From the NCBI RefSeq assembly GCF_016889765.1, contig NZ_CP069533.1, positions 2,108,001 to 2,172,000 of the forward strand: DNA of 64,000 nt. Reading direction: 5' to 3'. The translations under genes and the position numbers were made by a program. Positions within the stretch are counted from its first letter, which is position 1; each line of letters starts with the position of its first letter. Positions 50,072 through 57,309 of the stretch are shown piece by piece. This DNA comes from Corynebacterium minutissimum (GTDB lineage Bacteria; Actinomycetota; Actinomycetes; Mycobacteriales; Mycobacteriaceae). Below the pieces are notes generated by a model that had not been told where the DNA came from, made no database searches, and saw only the letters and a program-made list of their open reading frames with translations.

Positions 50072-50177
50072 CCCGACGGTGGCCTAGAAGCCGAGCAGAA
50101 GTTCCCGCTACACTGAAGGACAATTTTTGCGGTACAACGTTCGCGTTGTGCCGGGAGTGTCGTCAACGGAGGTGACT

Positions 50178-50858
50178 ATGAACACGCAACAGACACCCCA
50201 GCCGCAGTCGGCGGCACGGGGCCCAAGACTGCGTATCGATGACCTGATCGGCAGCGTGAGGATTGTCGCGCCAGGAGAAGAAGTTATCGTCGGCCGTGCA
50301 GGTGATTTCCGCGTGGGTGAGGGAGACCTTACCCTCCACCGCCACCTCTTCCAACTGTGGTACGGCGGGCAAGGATGGATGATCAGCAACATTGGTAGCC
50401 ACATCCCATTGCGCATTGAATTACGCGGAGTGAAGGGATTCTCCCGTATCGATCTTGGTCCGCGATCTGTGGCTGCAGTTCCACCAGGACCTTCCCGAAT
50501 CACGTTTGAGACTCCGGAATGCCCCTATGAACTGTACATTGACGTCGAGAACAGCAATGTTACGCGGCGTACGAGGCGCGATCAGGAGCTGGAGGAGGAG
50601 CGCACCCGTACCCGACATGTGCCCAATGATGAGCAGGAAGAGCTGTTGCGCCAGCTTGCCAGCTATCTGAAAAAGCCAGGCTCGTCGGATGCCGATATTC
50701 CGTCAGTGCGCGAGATCGCGGATGCCCTCGAATGGACTGAGAAGAAGACGAATCACAAGATGGATCGACTCGTCGACAGCCTGAAAGCCGACGGCGAGAA
50801 AGTCTACAAGCCCTACAAGACGTTCCTAGCGCACTACGCCATCCGCCACGGACGCTAA
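50178..50858 (+). CDS. FHA-like protein with C-terminal helical/winged-helix domain
   Basis: A 226-residue soluble protein. Residues about 20-115 look like an FHA phosphothreonine-binding domain: VRIVAPGEEVIVGRAGDF with the Gly-Arg, DLTLHRHLFQLWYGGQGW in place of the SRxH motif (the Ser is Leu, Arg-His kept), and ISNIGSHIPLRI in place of the N-G loop. Residues about 145-226 (ADIPSVREIADALEWTEKKT, then HKMDRLVDSLKADGEKVYKP) look like a winged helix that reads a start/stop recognition helix, so it may bind DNA. GGAGGTG lies 5 bases before ATG 50178. The kinase gene just upstream is the obvious phosphorylating partner. Confidence 0.75.
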   Translation: MNTQQTPQPQSAARGPRLRIDDLIGSVRIVAPGEEVIVGRAGDFRVGEGDLTLHRHLFQLWYGGQGWMISNIGSHIPLRIELRGVKGFSRIDLGPRSVAAVPPGPSRITFETPECPYELYIDVENSNVTRRTRRDQELEEERTRTRHVPNDEQEELLRQLASYLKKPGSSDADIPSVREIADALEWTEKKTNHKMDRLVDSLKADGEKVYKPYKTFLAHYAIRHGR

Positions 50859-50888
50859 AAACTATCCTATGGCTGTTGGGAGGCCTCG

Positions 50889-51605
50889 CTAGCGCGCGGC
50901 CTTCTTACGGTCCGCGGCGGCAGCGGCGGCTGCCGAGATGGAGTCGTTGCGGTTCTTCAGCAGCTCCAGGGTCGTGGCTTCTGCATTGTCCGGGGGAGTG
51001 GTGCCGAGGACGGCCAAGGCGGCGTCGGCAAGCATGGCGGATTGCTCCGGCACGCGCTGAGCGGCGTCAAACGGGGCAGTGCCGTCGTTGGGGCGCATCT
51101 CAATCACTGACAGTGCGATGTGGAAGGGCAGCTCGATGCGCGGATCATCCGTGCCGACAATGCCGGCAGCGGCGGAGCGGAAATGCTCCTTCAAGCGGTC
51201 ACGTTGCACGTGGTACTCACCAAAGTCCGGGGAGTTAGCCACCGGGAGCTGGTAGAGACGGCCCACATTCCACGCAGATGTCAGCAGCAGACGGGACTCC
51301 GCAGCAACGAGGGACCACAAGCGCTGCGCTGGTGCTGCATCGGAGGCAGCGAGCTCCTCTGCCAATTCGAGCGAGGGCTCAATAGTGGAGTTGAGCAGGG
51401 TAAGGAAAATATCCGTCTTGGACGGGAAGTGATAGTACAGCGAAGCCTGACGGATACCCACGGCATCGGCGATCTGGTGCGTGGAAGTCGTGGCGAAACC
51501 CTGTGTCGTGAACAGCTCGGATGAGGCGTCGAGGATTTCTTCGCGCGCAGTGTTGCCTCGACGGCGCGGGCTATTCTTACGCGGCCTGCCAACGGTACCT
51601 GCCAT
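50889..51605 (-). CDS. amtR: AmtR, master regulator of nitrogen control
   Basis: A 238-residue TetR-family protein closely matching C. glutamicum AmtR: GRPRKNSPRRRGN lead, DNA-binding domain EEILDASSELFTTQGFATTS, then THQIADAVGIRQASLYYHFPSK, and a ligand domain with WNVGRLYQLPVANSPDFGEYH and LPFHIALSVIEMRPNDG. AmtR represses ammonium uptake and assimilation genes and is released by adenylylated GlnK. The C-terminus has an extra Ala/Lys-rich tail (ISAAAAAAADRKKAAR). AAGGGAG precedes the start. It stands alone, convergent with the FHA gene. Confidence 0.95.
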   Translation of the reverse strand: MAGTVGRPRKNSPRRRGNTAREEILDASSELFTTQGFATTSTHQIADAVGIRQASLYYHFPSKTDIFLTLLNSTIEPSLELAEELAASDAAPAQRLWSLVAAESRLLLTSAWNVGRLYQLPVANSPDFGEYHVQRDRLKEHFRSAAAGIVGTDDPRIELPFHIALSVIEMRPNDGTAPFDAAQRVPEQSAMLADAALAVLGTTPPDNAEATTLELLKNRNDSISAAAAAAADRKKAAR

Positions 51606-51691
51606 CAGGCGGACTCCCTTCGGTGAGCGTCACTCATTAAATATTTTCAGCTAAACTATCGTACTCCCTAGAGCGGGAAGCGTTGAATTCA

Positions 51692-52486
51692 CTACCCAGA
51701 CGTAGTGCCTACCACCCTACCGTGCCGTGCCACGATGGATTCAACAGTTGCAGAAACTGCGCGGCACGCAGAGCCATAGGCAGTGCGATCCAACGGGGGA
51801 AGGTCACCAAGGGCGACGCTGTGCTTGTCGACGCCCTCGTACCAGCGCCCCAACTCCAGCGCCATGCCCGTGCCCCACGCCAAACTCAGGCCCTCGGCCT
51901 CACTGGCAGTGAGCAGTTCGCGCTCGACACCGATGGCTAGGCGGTCTGGGGTCGGGCGCGGGGCCGGGGCAGCCCAGCGCGCAATAGCTGACACCGGAGC
52001 TAGCAACGTGGCACGGATGGCGACGTCTGCGGTGCGGTCAGGCAACCCATCAACGAGAGTAAGCGGGGCAGGGCGCTTCGCCAAGGCATCGGCGTACAGT
52101 TCTTCTTCACCACCATGGCCCACGGGCAGTCCGGCATCGGCCCGGGCGGACGTGGTGTCCGCCACCGCAGAACACCGCAGGCCGGCGTCAGTCACGACGC
52201 TTTCGAGTTGCTTATCCTCACCGAGCCACGTGATGCGCATGGAAGGAAGCAGGTCGCCGCGGGCAGCTGGCCCGGTCAGACGTACTGGGCTGGAGAGGCC
52301 CGGAGAGCGTACGAGATCCGTTACGATGCGGGAAAACCAGGCTGCGAGTTCGAGGCTATCGGCGCGGTGCGCTGTGGCATTGCGCAGGAGATCCTGTGCC
52401 TCTTCCAGAAGGCCGCGGGCATGCGCGGGGGAGTGGCAGTGGGCAGCAAGCTCGCTTAGATCAGTCAACGACTCGTGCAGCGACAT
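51692..52486 (-). CDS. Conserved unknown protein beside amtR, possibly nucleotidyltransferase-like
   Basis: A 264-residue soluble protein, Ala/Leu-rich and mostly helical. A central stretch (PAARGDLLPSMRITWLGED, then LVDGLPDRTADVAIRATLLA) is reminiscent of the GSxxRGExxP-type loop in DUF294/GlnD-like putative nucleotidyltransferases, but the acidic catalytic pair is not clear, so this is a weak suggestion. ATG 52486 has AAAGGGG 11 bases upstream; a TTG at 52495 is also open. Its position beside amtR would suit a nitrogen-signalling role, but that is inference only. Confidence 0.6.
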   Translation of the reverse strand: MSLHESLTDLSELAAHCHSPAHARGLLEEAQDLLRNATAHRADSLELAAWFSRIVTDLVRSPGLSSPVRLTGPAARGDLLPSMRITWLGEDKQLESVVTDAGLRCSAVADTTSARADAGLPVGHGGEEELYADALAKRPAPLTLVDGLPDRTADVAIRATLLAPVSAIARWAAPAPRPTPDRLAIGVERELLTASEAEGLSLAWGTGMALELGRWYEGVDKHSVALGDLPPLDRTAYGSACRAVSATVESIVARHGRVVGTTSG

Positions 52487-52630
52487 AAGGTTCAAAGCCC
52501 CTTTCGGTCAGGGTGATTCTTGTTTTTCAATGTAGCAGCACAAGGGGCACGAGCAGCGCGGTGGGTACCCAGAGCTGACCGGGGGGTGGCGGTGGCAACG
52601 AAAAGAAGGCGAAAGGGGAGGGAAAACGAC

Positions 52631-52674
52631 AATCGCCGCCTCAGCTCCTCAAAATGAGGAACGAGGCGGCGATT
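52631..52674 (-). terminator. Terminator of the ribosomal protein operon
   Basis: AATCGCCGCCTC (52631-52642) pairs perfectly with GAGGCGGCGATT (52663-52674); an inner stem TCCTC/GAGGA tops it. On the minus strand it is followed by GTCGTTTTCC. Confidence 0.8.
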
Positions 52675-52748
52675 GAGAAGCTCTTTTGTCCTGTCCTAGT
52701 GAGTCACGAGTACAGCGGCAAAAGTGCGCTGTTGAAACCAGCTAGTGT

Positions 52749-53003
52749 TTAGCGGGACGTGAACGGCAGGAGAGCCATTTCGCGTGCGTTCTTGACGGCA
52801 GTAGCAACCTGACGCTGCTGCTGCGGGGTCAGACCGGTGACGCGACGGGAGCGGATCTTGCCACGATCGGAGATGAACAGACGCAGGGTCTTGATCTCCT
52901 TGTAGTCAACCTGCTCGATGCCTTCGGCCTTGAGCGGGTTCTTCTTCGGGCGACGGGTCTGCTCCATACGGAACTTCTTGTGATTATTACGCTTGACAGC
53001 CAT
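52749..53003 (-). CDS. rpsR: 30S ribosomal protein S18, zinc-free form
   Basis: An 84-residue S18 (core KAEGIEQVDYKEIKTLRLFISDRGKIRSRRVTG...QQQRQVATAVKNAREMALLPF). It has no cysteines, unlike the zinc-binding C+ paralogue found elsewhere in actinobacterial genomes. Last gene of rpmB-rpmG-rpsN-rpsR. Confidence 0.97.
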   Translation of the reverse strand: MAVKRNNHKKFRMEQTRRPKKNPLKAEGIEQVDYKEIKTLRLFISDRGKIRSRRVTGLTPQQQRQVATAVKNAREMALLPFTSR

Positions 53004-53018
53004 TGTGTGGTTACCCCT

Positions 53019-53324
53019 TTACCAGCTGGACTTGCGAACGCCCGGCAGCTCACCACGGTGAGCCATGCCGCGCATACGGACACGGGACAGACCGAACTTA
53101 CGGAGGTAACCGCGCGGACGTCCATCAGCGGAGTCGCGGTTACGGACGCGGACGCGGGCGGCGTCACGTGGCTGACGGTTCAGCTCGAACTGCGCCTCGA
53201 GGCGCTCGTCGTCCGGGGTGTTCGGGTTCTTGATGATTGCCTTGAGCTCAGCGCGACGCTCCGCGTAGCGGGCGACGATTTCCTTGCGCTGCTCGTTCTT
53301 GGCGATCTTAGACTTCTTAGCCAT
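53019..53324 (-). CDS. rpsN: 30S ribosomal protein S14, zinc-free form
   Basis: A 101-residue S14 of the long, cysteine-free type (MAKKSKIAKNEQR, RNRDSADGRPRGYLRKFGLS...GMAHRGELPGVRKSSW). The CxxC...CxxC of the zinc form is absent. In actinobacteria this form replaces zinc S14 when zinc is scarce. 3 bases separate its start from the rpmG stop. Confidence 0.97.
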   Translation of the reverse strand: MAKKSKIAKNEQRKEIVARYAERRAELKAIIKNPNTPDDERLEAQFELNRQPRDAARVRVRNRDSADGRPRGYLRKFGLSRVRMRGMAHRGELPGVRKSSW

Positions 53325-53327
53325 AGA

Positions 53328-53492
53328 TTATCGCTCCTCGCGGAATTCGACGTGCTTGCGGACAATCGGATCGAACTTCTTGAGCGTGATGCGATCCGGG
53401 TTGTTGCGCTTGTTCTTGCGGGTCACGTAGGTGTAGCCGGTGCCCGCGGTGGACTTCAGTTTGATGATTGGACGGATATCATTACGTGCCAT
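53328..53492 (-). CDS. rpmG: 50S ribosomal protein L33, zinc-free form
   Basis: A 54-codon gene on the minus strand: [19 protein letters not shown], then [20 protein letters not shown]. It contains no cysteine, so it is the C-minus paralogue. 2 bases lie between its ATG and the rpmB stop. Confidence 0.96.
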
Positions 53493-53494
53493 CG

Positions 53495-53731
53495 TTAAAT
53501 CTTCTCCCCACGTGCGCGAATCTTGGCCACAACGGACTCAATGCCGTCACGGTCGATGATCTTCATGCCCTTGGTGGAAACATTCAGGGTGATGGTACGG
53601 CCCTCGGAGGGCAGGTAGTACCGACGACGCTGCACGTTGGGGTTCCAACGGCGCGAAGTGCGGCGGTGCGAGTGCGAGACCTGCTTGCCGAATTCCGGCT
53701 TGCGGCCCGTTACCTGGCAAATAGCCGACAT
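53495..53731 (-). CDS. rpmB: 50S ribosomal protein L28, zinc-free form
   Basis: A 78-residue L28 ([40 protein letters not shown]). Only Cys5 remains of the CxxC pairs of zinc L28 forms. First gene of the minus-strand ribosomal cluster; AGAAAGAA lies before the ATG. Confidence 0.96.
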
Positions 53732-54235
53732 GGGTCTTCTTTCTCCTAGCCGCCCACATCGAAAGCGACTAACGGAGTGCCTTAGCCGCGGTGAGGCGCG
53801 GCGCTCGAAAAGTGAGGTTGAGCAGGAGGCATAATTCCGTTGAACACCAGTTGATGAGGGCGTAAAACGATTACTTTGACAACAGCAAGGGGAAATCTTA
53901 CATGCCAGGAAGCTCAGAACCTAATCGCTGATTCGTGACCCAGAGATGCGCGCTGGGGAAACGGAGGCAATACGCCATTATAAAGGTAGGGGAGTGGTGC
54001 CGCCTTCTGCCGATTTAGGTTTTAGGGTCGGTGGCCTGTAGGATATTGCGAGTTGTCGGCGCGAGCCGCACAGTTTGTAAGAATTGAGACCCAACTCGGG
54101 CACGATCCTTACGCGCACAGTTACTCTTCGTAATCTGCGCCAGTTCAGCAATACGCATCATGGGCCGGCCTAGAACCTAGTGATTGTGTGGAGAGAAGGA
54201 ACCGACCCGTAGTTCAACCCTGAGGGAATCGACAT
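53732..54235. other. Divergent region between zinc-free ribosomal operons
   Basis: 504 bases without a gene. Facing right, TAGGAT (54039-54044) is a probable -10 for rpmE; the predicted RNA would begin close to CGAGTTG (54049-54055), which pairs with CAACTCG (54092-54098). Facing left, TTGTCA (about 53876-53881 on the minus strand) is a possible -35 for rpmB. These paralogues are Zur-repressed in several actinobacteria, but I could not see a convincing Zur palindrome by eye. Confidence 0.4.
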
Positions 54236-54505
54236 ATGAAGAAAGATATCCACCCGGATTACCACCCGGTGGTCTTCAAGGACGCCGGTACCGGCCACTC
54301 CTTCCTGACCAAGTCCACCGCTACCTCCGACCGCACCGTTGAGTGGGAAGACGGCAACGAGTACCCGCTCATCGTCGTTGACGTGACCGCTGAGTCTCAC
54401 CCGTTCTGGACCGGTGCACAGCGCGTTATGGATACCGCTGGTCGTGTTGAGAAGTTCAACCAGCGCTTCGGCGCAATGGCTCGCCGCAAGAAGAAGAACG
54501 CGTAA
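54236..54505 (+). CDS. rpmE2: 50S ribosomal protein L31, type B (zinc-free)
   Basis: An 89-residue L31 of type B: MKKDIHPDYHPVVFKDAGTG, then TWNVEH-type strand replaced by TVEWEDGNEYPLIVVDVTAE, SHPFWTGAQ and VEKFNQRFG, with no cysteines. First gene of a two-gene operon with rpmF, transcribed away from the rpmB cluster. Confidence 0.96.
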   Translation: MKKDIHPDYHPVVFKDAGTGHSFLTKSTATSDRTVEWEDGNEYPLIVVDVTAESHPFWTGAQRVMDTAGRVEKFNQRFGAMARRKKKNA

Positions 54506-54520
54506 GGAGGATAGGAAAAG

Positions 54521-54694
54521 ATGGCAACTCCTAAGTTTAAGAAGTCCCGCGCGAATACCCACTCTCGCCGTTCCCAGTGGAAGGCTGACAACGTCGCCCT
54601 CCAGGAAGTCACCATCGACGGCCAGACCGTGCGCATCCCGCGTCGTCTGGTGAAGGCTGCCAAGCTCGGCCTCATCGACGTCGAGCAGTTCTAA
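54521..54694 (+). CDS. rpmF: 50S ribosomal protein L32, zinc-free form
   Basis: A 57-codon gene: MATPKFKKSRANTHSRRSQW, then VRIPRRLVKAAKLGLIDVEQF. The cysteine pairs of zinc L32 are absent. AAGGAGG lies 10 bases before the ATG, 15 bases after the rpmE2 stop. Confidence 0.95.
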   Translation: MATPKFKKSRANTHSRRSQWKADNVALQEVTIDGQTVRIPRRLVKAAKLGLIDVEQF

Positions 54695-54740
54695 GGCATT
54701 AAGAGCCTGTCTAAGGTATTAAGCCTGCTGCGAGAACAGC

Positions 54741-54787
54741 ATCCCCGAATCATTCATTCATTTTGAGTGAATGCTTCGGGGATTTTT
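54741..54787 (+). terminator. Terminator of rpmE2-rpmF
   Basis: ATCCCCGAA (54741-54749) pairs with TTCGGGGAT (54775-54783), with an inner TCATTCA/TGAATG stem, then TTTTT. Confidence 0.85.
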
Positions 54788-54937
54788 GCTTCTTTTACTC
54801 GTCTTTCCTCTCTTGTCGAGGGTGTTGACGTCCGTGCAATGTCCGTGCAATGCATGAGGTTGGTGACTTTTCCCTTAAGGGGGGATATAAGGGGGCGAAA
54901 AAATTCTGCTCGCTTCGTGAAAATGCCCTTCGTAAGT

Positions 54938-54943
54938 CATAAT
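54938..54943 (+). promoter_or_regulatory. -10 element of mprA
   Basis: CATAAT, 7 bases before ATG 54951, with no ribosome-binding site; a leaderless mRNA is predicted. Confidence 0.45.
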
Positions 54944-54950
54944 TGGCTAT

Positions 54951-55649
54951 ATGAAGATTCTAGTCGTGGATGATGAGCAAGCCGTACGCGAATCGCTTCG
55001 CCGATCCCTGAAGTTCAATGGCTACGATGTAGCGTTGGCTGCTGATGGTGTGCAGGCTGTTGAGGCAGTGCACCGAGATAATCCTGAATTGCTCATCCTC
55101 GACGTCATGATGCCAAACATGGACGGCCTTGAGGTCTGCCGCACCCTGCGTAGTGAAGGGTGGGATCGCCCTATCCTCGTGCTGACTGCTCGTGATGGCG
55201 TGTCTGACCGTGTTGCTGGCCTTGACGCGGGCGCTGACGATTATCTGCCCAAGCCCTTCGCGCTGGAGGAGCTTCTTGCTCGCGTGCGTTCCCTGGTCCG
55301 CCGTGCGGCAGCTGACTCCATTGGGTCCAAGCAGCCGGCCGAGACTCAGCTGAGCTTCGAGGACCTTAAGCTCGATGCTGATACCCGTGAGGTAACCCGC
55401 GGCGATCGTCAGATTTCTCTGACCCGTACGGAGTTCGCTCTGCTGCACCTGTTGATGGAGAATCCGCGCAAGGTGCTGTCCCGAAACACCATCCTCGAAG
55501 AGGTGTGGGGCTACGATTTCCCGACGTCAGGCAATGCGCTGGAAGTCTACATTGGCTATCTGCGTAAGAAGACCGAGGAAGATGGCGAACCCCGACTCAT
55601 CCATACCGTGCGTGGCGTGGGCTACGTCATGAGGGAGGCCACCGCGTGA
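54951..55649 (+). CDS. mprA: Response regulator MprA (OmpR family)
   Basis: A 232-residue regulator. The receiver domain has Asp7/Asp8, phospho-acceptor Asp51 (LLILDVMMPNMDG), Thr in VLTARD and Lys101 (LPKPFALEELL). The C-terminal winged helix (LTRTEFALLHLLMENPRKVL, then VYIGYLRKKTEE) is the OmpR type. The gene order mprA-mprB-pepD-moaB-mscL is the one in M. tuberculosis, where MprAB answers envelope stress and drives sigE and pepD. Its stop overlaps the mprB start by 4 bases (GTGA). Confidence 0.95.
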   Translation: MKILVVDDEQAVRESLRRSLKFNGYDVALAADGVQAVEAVHRDNPELLILDVMMPNMDGLEVCRTLRSEGWDRPILVLTARDGVSDRVAGLDAGADDYLPKPFALEELLARVRSLVRRAAADSIGSKQPAETQLSFEDLKLDADTREVTRGDRQISLTRTEFALLHLLMENPRKVLSRNTILEEVWGYDFPTSGNALEVYIGYLRKKTEEDGEPRLIHTVRGVGYVMREATA

Positions 55650-57199
55650 TTCTCCGAAGGCCCGCGCCTCCCGCGGTGCCTTCTGAAGCTTCAACGGCTA
55701 CCACCGAGGTAGCCATGACACCTCGCCGACGCGGGTGGGCTTCACGGGCGCCACTGCGATGGCGCCTTTCTCTCGTTACTGGTGTCGTCGTGGCCGTTTC
55801 CGTGGCGGTCATGACGTTGGTGACCTACTGGTTAGTAGCGGTGTCGATGACCGCCAGCGTCGACAAGCACATGGCTCAGCAGGCGGACGTGTTGATCCGT
55901 CAGGCCCAAGACCCGAGCTTTGTTAACAACATTGACCAAGAGATCGCGTCCTTCAAGTTCTACAATCCAGACACTCGTGTCTCTATCTCCCCAGCGTCGG
56001 AAACCTTTGCGTATGGTGATGCGCTGCCGGTTGGCGGCGATTTCAAGCGCGACGGTGACACTACGGAAACCTCCATCCGCACGGTCGGTGGCGAGCGCGT
56101 CTTGGCCAGGTCCCATGATGGTGGGGCCACGGTGGTGGTGGCGCAGGATTTGGGGCCTACCGAAGAGCTTATTGCTGCCGTTGGTTCCGCCTTGCTCATG
56201 ATCGTGGCGTTCGGCGTCCTGCTGTCTATTTTTGCGGGCATGGTGGTGTCGAAGACCGGTATGCAGCCGATCGCCCGCCTCAAGCGGGCCGCAGATTACG
56301 TCACCCAGACTAATGATCTGCGCCCGATTGAAGTTGTGAGCAACGATGAGATGGCGCAGCTGACGGTGTCCTTCAACCGAATGCTCAGTGCCCTCCAGCA
56401 CGCACGTGTGCAGCAGTCCCAGTTCGTTGCGGACGCCGGTCACGAGCTGAAGACTCCGCTAACCTCGATGCGCACGAACATCGAATTGCTCATGATGCTG
56501 AATAAGTCTGGTGGCGGTTTCGGTATTAGTGAAGAGGATCGTCGTGACCTTGAAGAAGACGTCATGGCGCAGATGTCAGAGCTTTCCACGCTTATTGGTG
56601 ACCTTGTTGACCTTGCCCGTGAGGATGCAACGGAGAAGGAGCCAGAACCAGTCGAACTTCATGAGGTTCTGGAAAATTCCCTCAACCGTGCTCGTCGTCG
56701 CCGCCCAGACGTTGACTTCCGTGTGCGCTTTATCCCGTGGGGGCTCGACGGTGACCCCTTCGCCTTGGGGCGCGCCACCCTCAACCTCATGGACAATGCT
56801 GCCAAATGGTCGCCGCCCACCGGCACGGTGCGTGTATCCATGCGCCAGGTGGCGGAGGATAAGGTGTGTCTGCGAGTTGATGACTCCGGTCCGGGTATTG
56901 CTCCGGAGGAGCGCGAGAAGGTCTTTGAGCGCTTTTATCGCTCCGCGGAGGCTCGTTCGATGCCGGGCTCCGGCTTGGGCTTGGCCATCGTCAAGGCCGT
57001 CGTTGAGCGACACAATGGCTCCATCACCATCAAGGAATCTGCTGATGGCGGCACACGTATGGAGGTCATTTTGCCCGGCTATCCGGTCGAGGGCGATGCC
57101 ATGGTGGACGGCCTTGAAGAACAGCCCAATGATCTTCCGGCAGCGAGCCCTGCTGACCGCGGTAAAATCTTCGCGGAGCGCTGGTTCAACCAGGGCTAG
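55646..57199 (+). CDS. mprB: Sensor histidine kinase MprB
   Basis: A 517-residue sensor kinase. After a basic lead come membrane helix 1 (VTGVVVAVSVAVMTLVTYWLV), an external sensor domain (about 75-170), helix 2 (ALLMIVAFGVLLSIFAGMVV), a HAMP domain (IARLKRAADYV...), HisKA with His266 (ADAGHELKTPLTSMRTN) and an HATPase domain with N box (LNLMDNAAKW), G1 (DDSGPGI), F and G2 (GSGLGLAIV). The partner of MprA. GTG start overlapping the mprA stop. Confidence 0.95.
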   Translation: MILRRPAPPAVPSEASTATTEVAMTPRRRGWASRAPLRWRLSLVTGVVVAVSVAVMTLVTYWLVAVSMTASVDKHMAQQADVLIRQAQDPSFVNNIDQEIASFKFYNPDTRVSISPASETFAYGDALPVGGDFKRDGDTTETSIRTVGGERVLARSHDGGATVVVAQDLGPTEELIAAVGSALLMIVAFGVLLSIFAGMVVSKTGMQPIARLKRAADYVTQTNDLRPIEVVSNDEMAQLTVSFNRMLSALQHARVQQSQFVADAGHELKTPLTSMRTNIELLMMLNKSGGGFGISEEDRRDLEEDVMAQMSELSTLIGDLVDLAREDATEKEPEPVELHEVLENSLNRARRRRPDVDFRVRFIPWGLDGDPFALGRATLNLMDNAAKWSPPTGTVRVSMRQVAEDKVCLRVDDSGPGIAPEEREKVFERFYRSAEARSMPGSGLGLAIVKAVVERHNGSITIKESADGGTRMEVILPGYPVEGDAMVDGLEEQPNDLPAASPADRGKIFAERWFNQG

Positions 57200-57309
57200 T
57201 TTGAGCGTTCCACCCCAGTTCAGTACATACAGGAAACGTTCAGCATCTCGTAGCAGAATGGCAGTACTGCTACAGAACGACGCCAGCACGGTAAGGCACA
57301 CTAGAGAGC

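Noticed and set aside
53732..54235. Zur-binding palindrome
   Set aside because: Looked for TGATAAT-N-ATTATCA-like dyads; only unconvincing AT-rich pieces such as AAACGATTACTTT were present.
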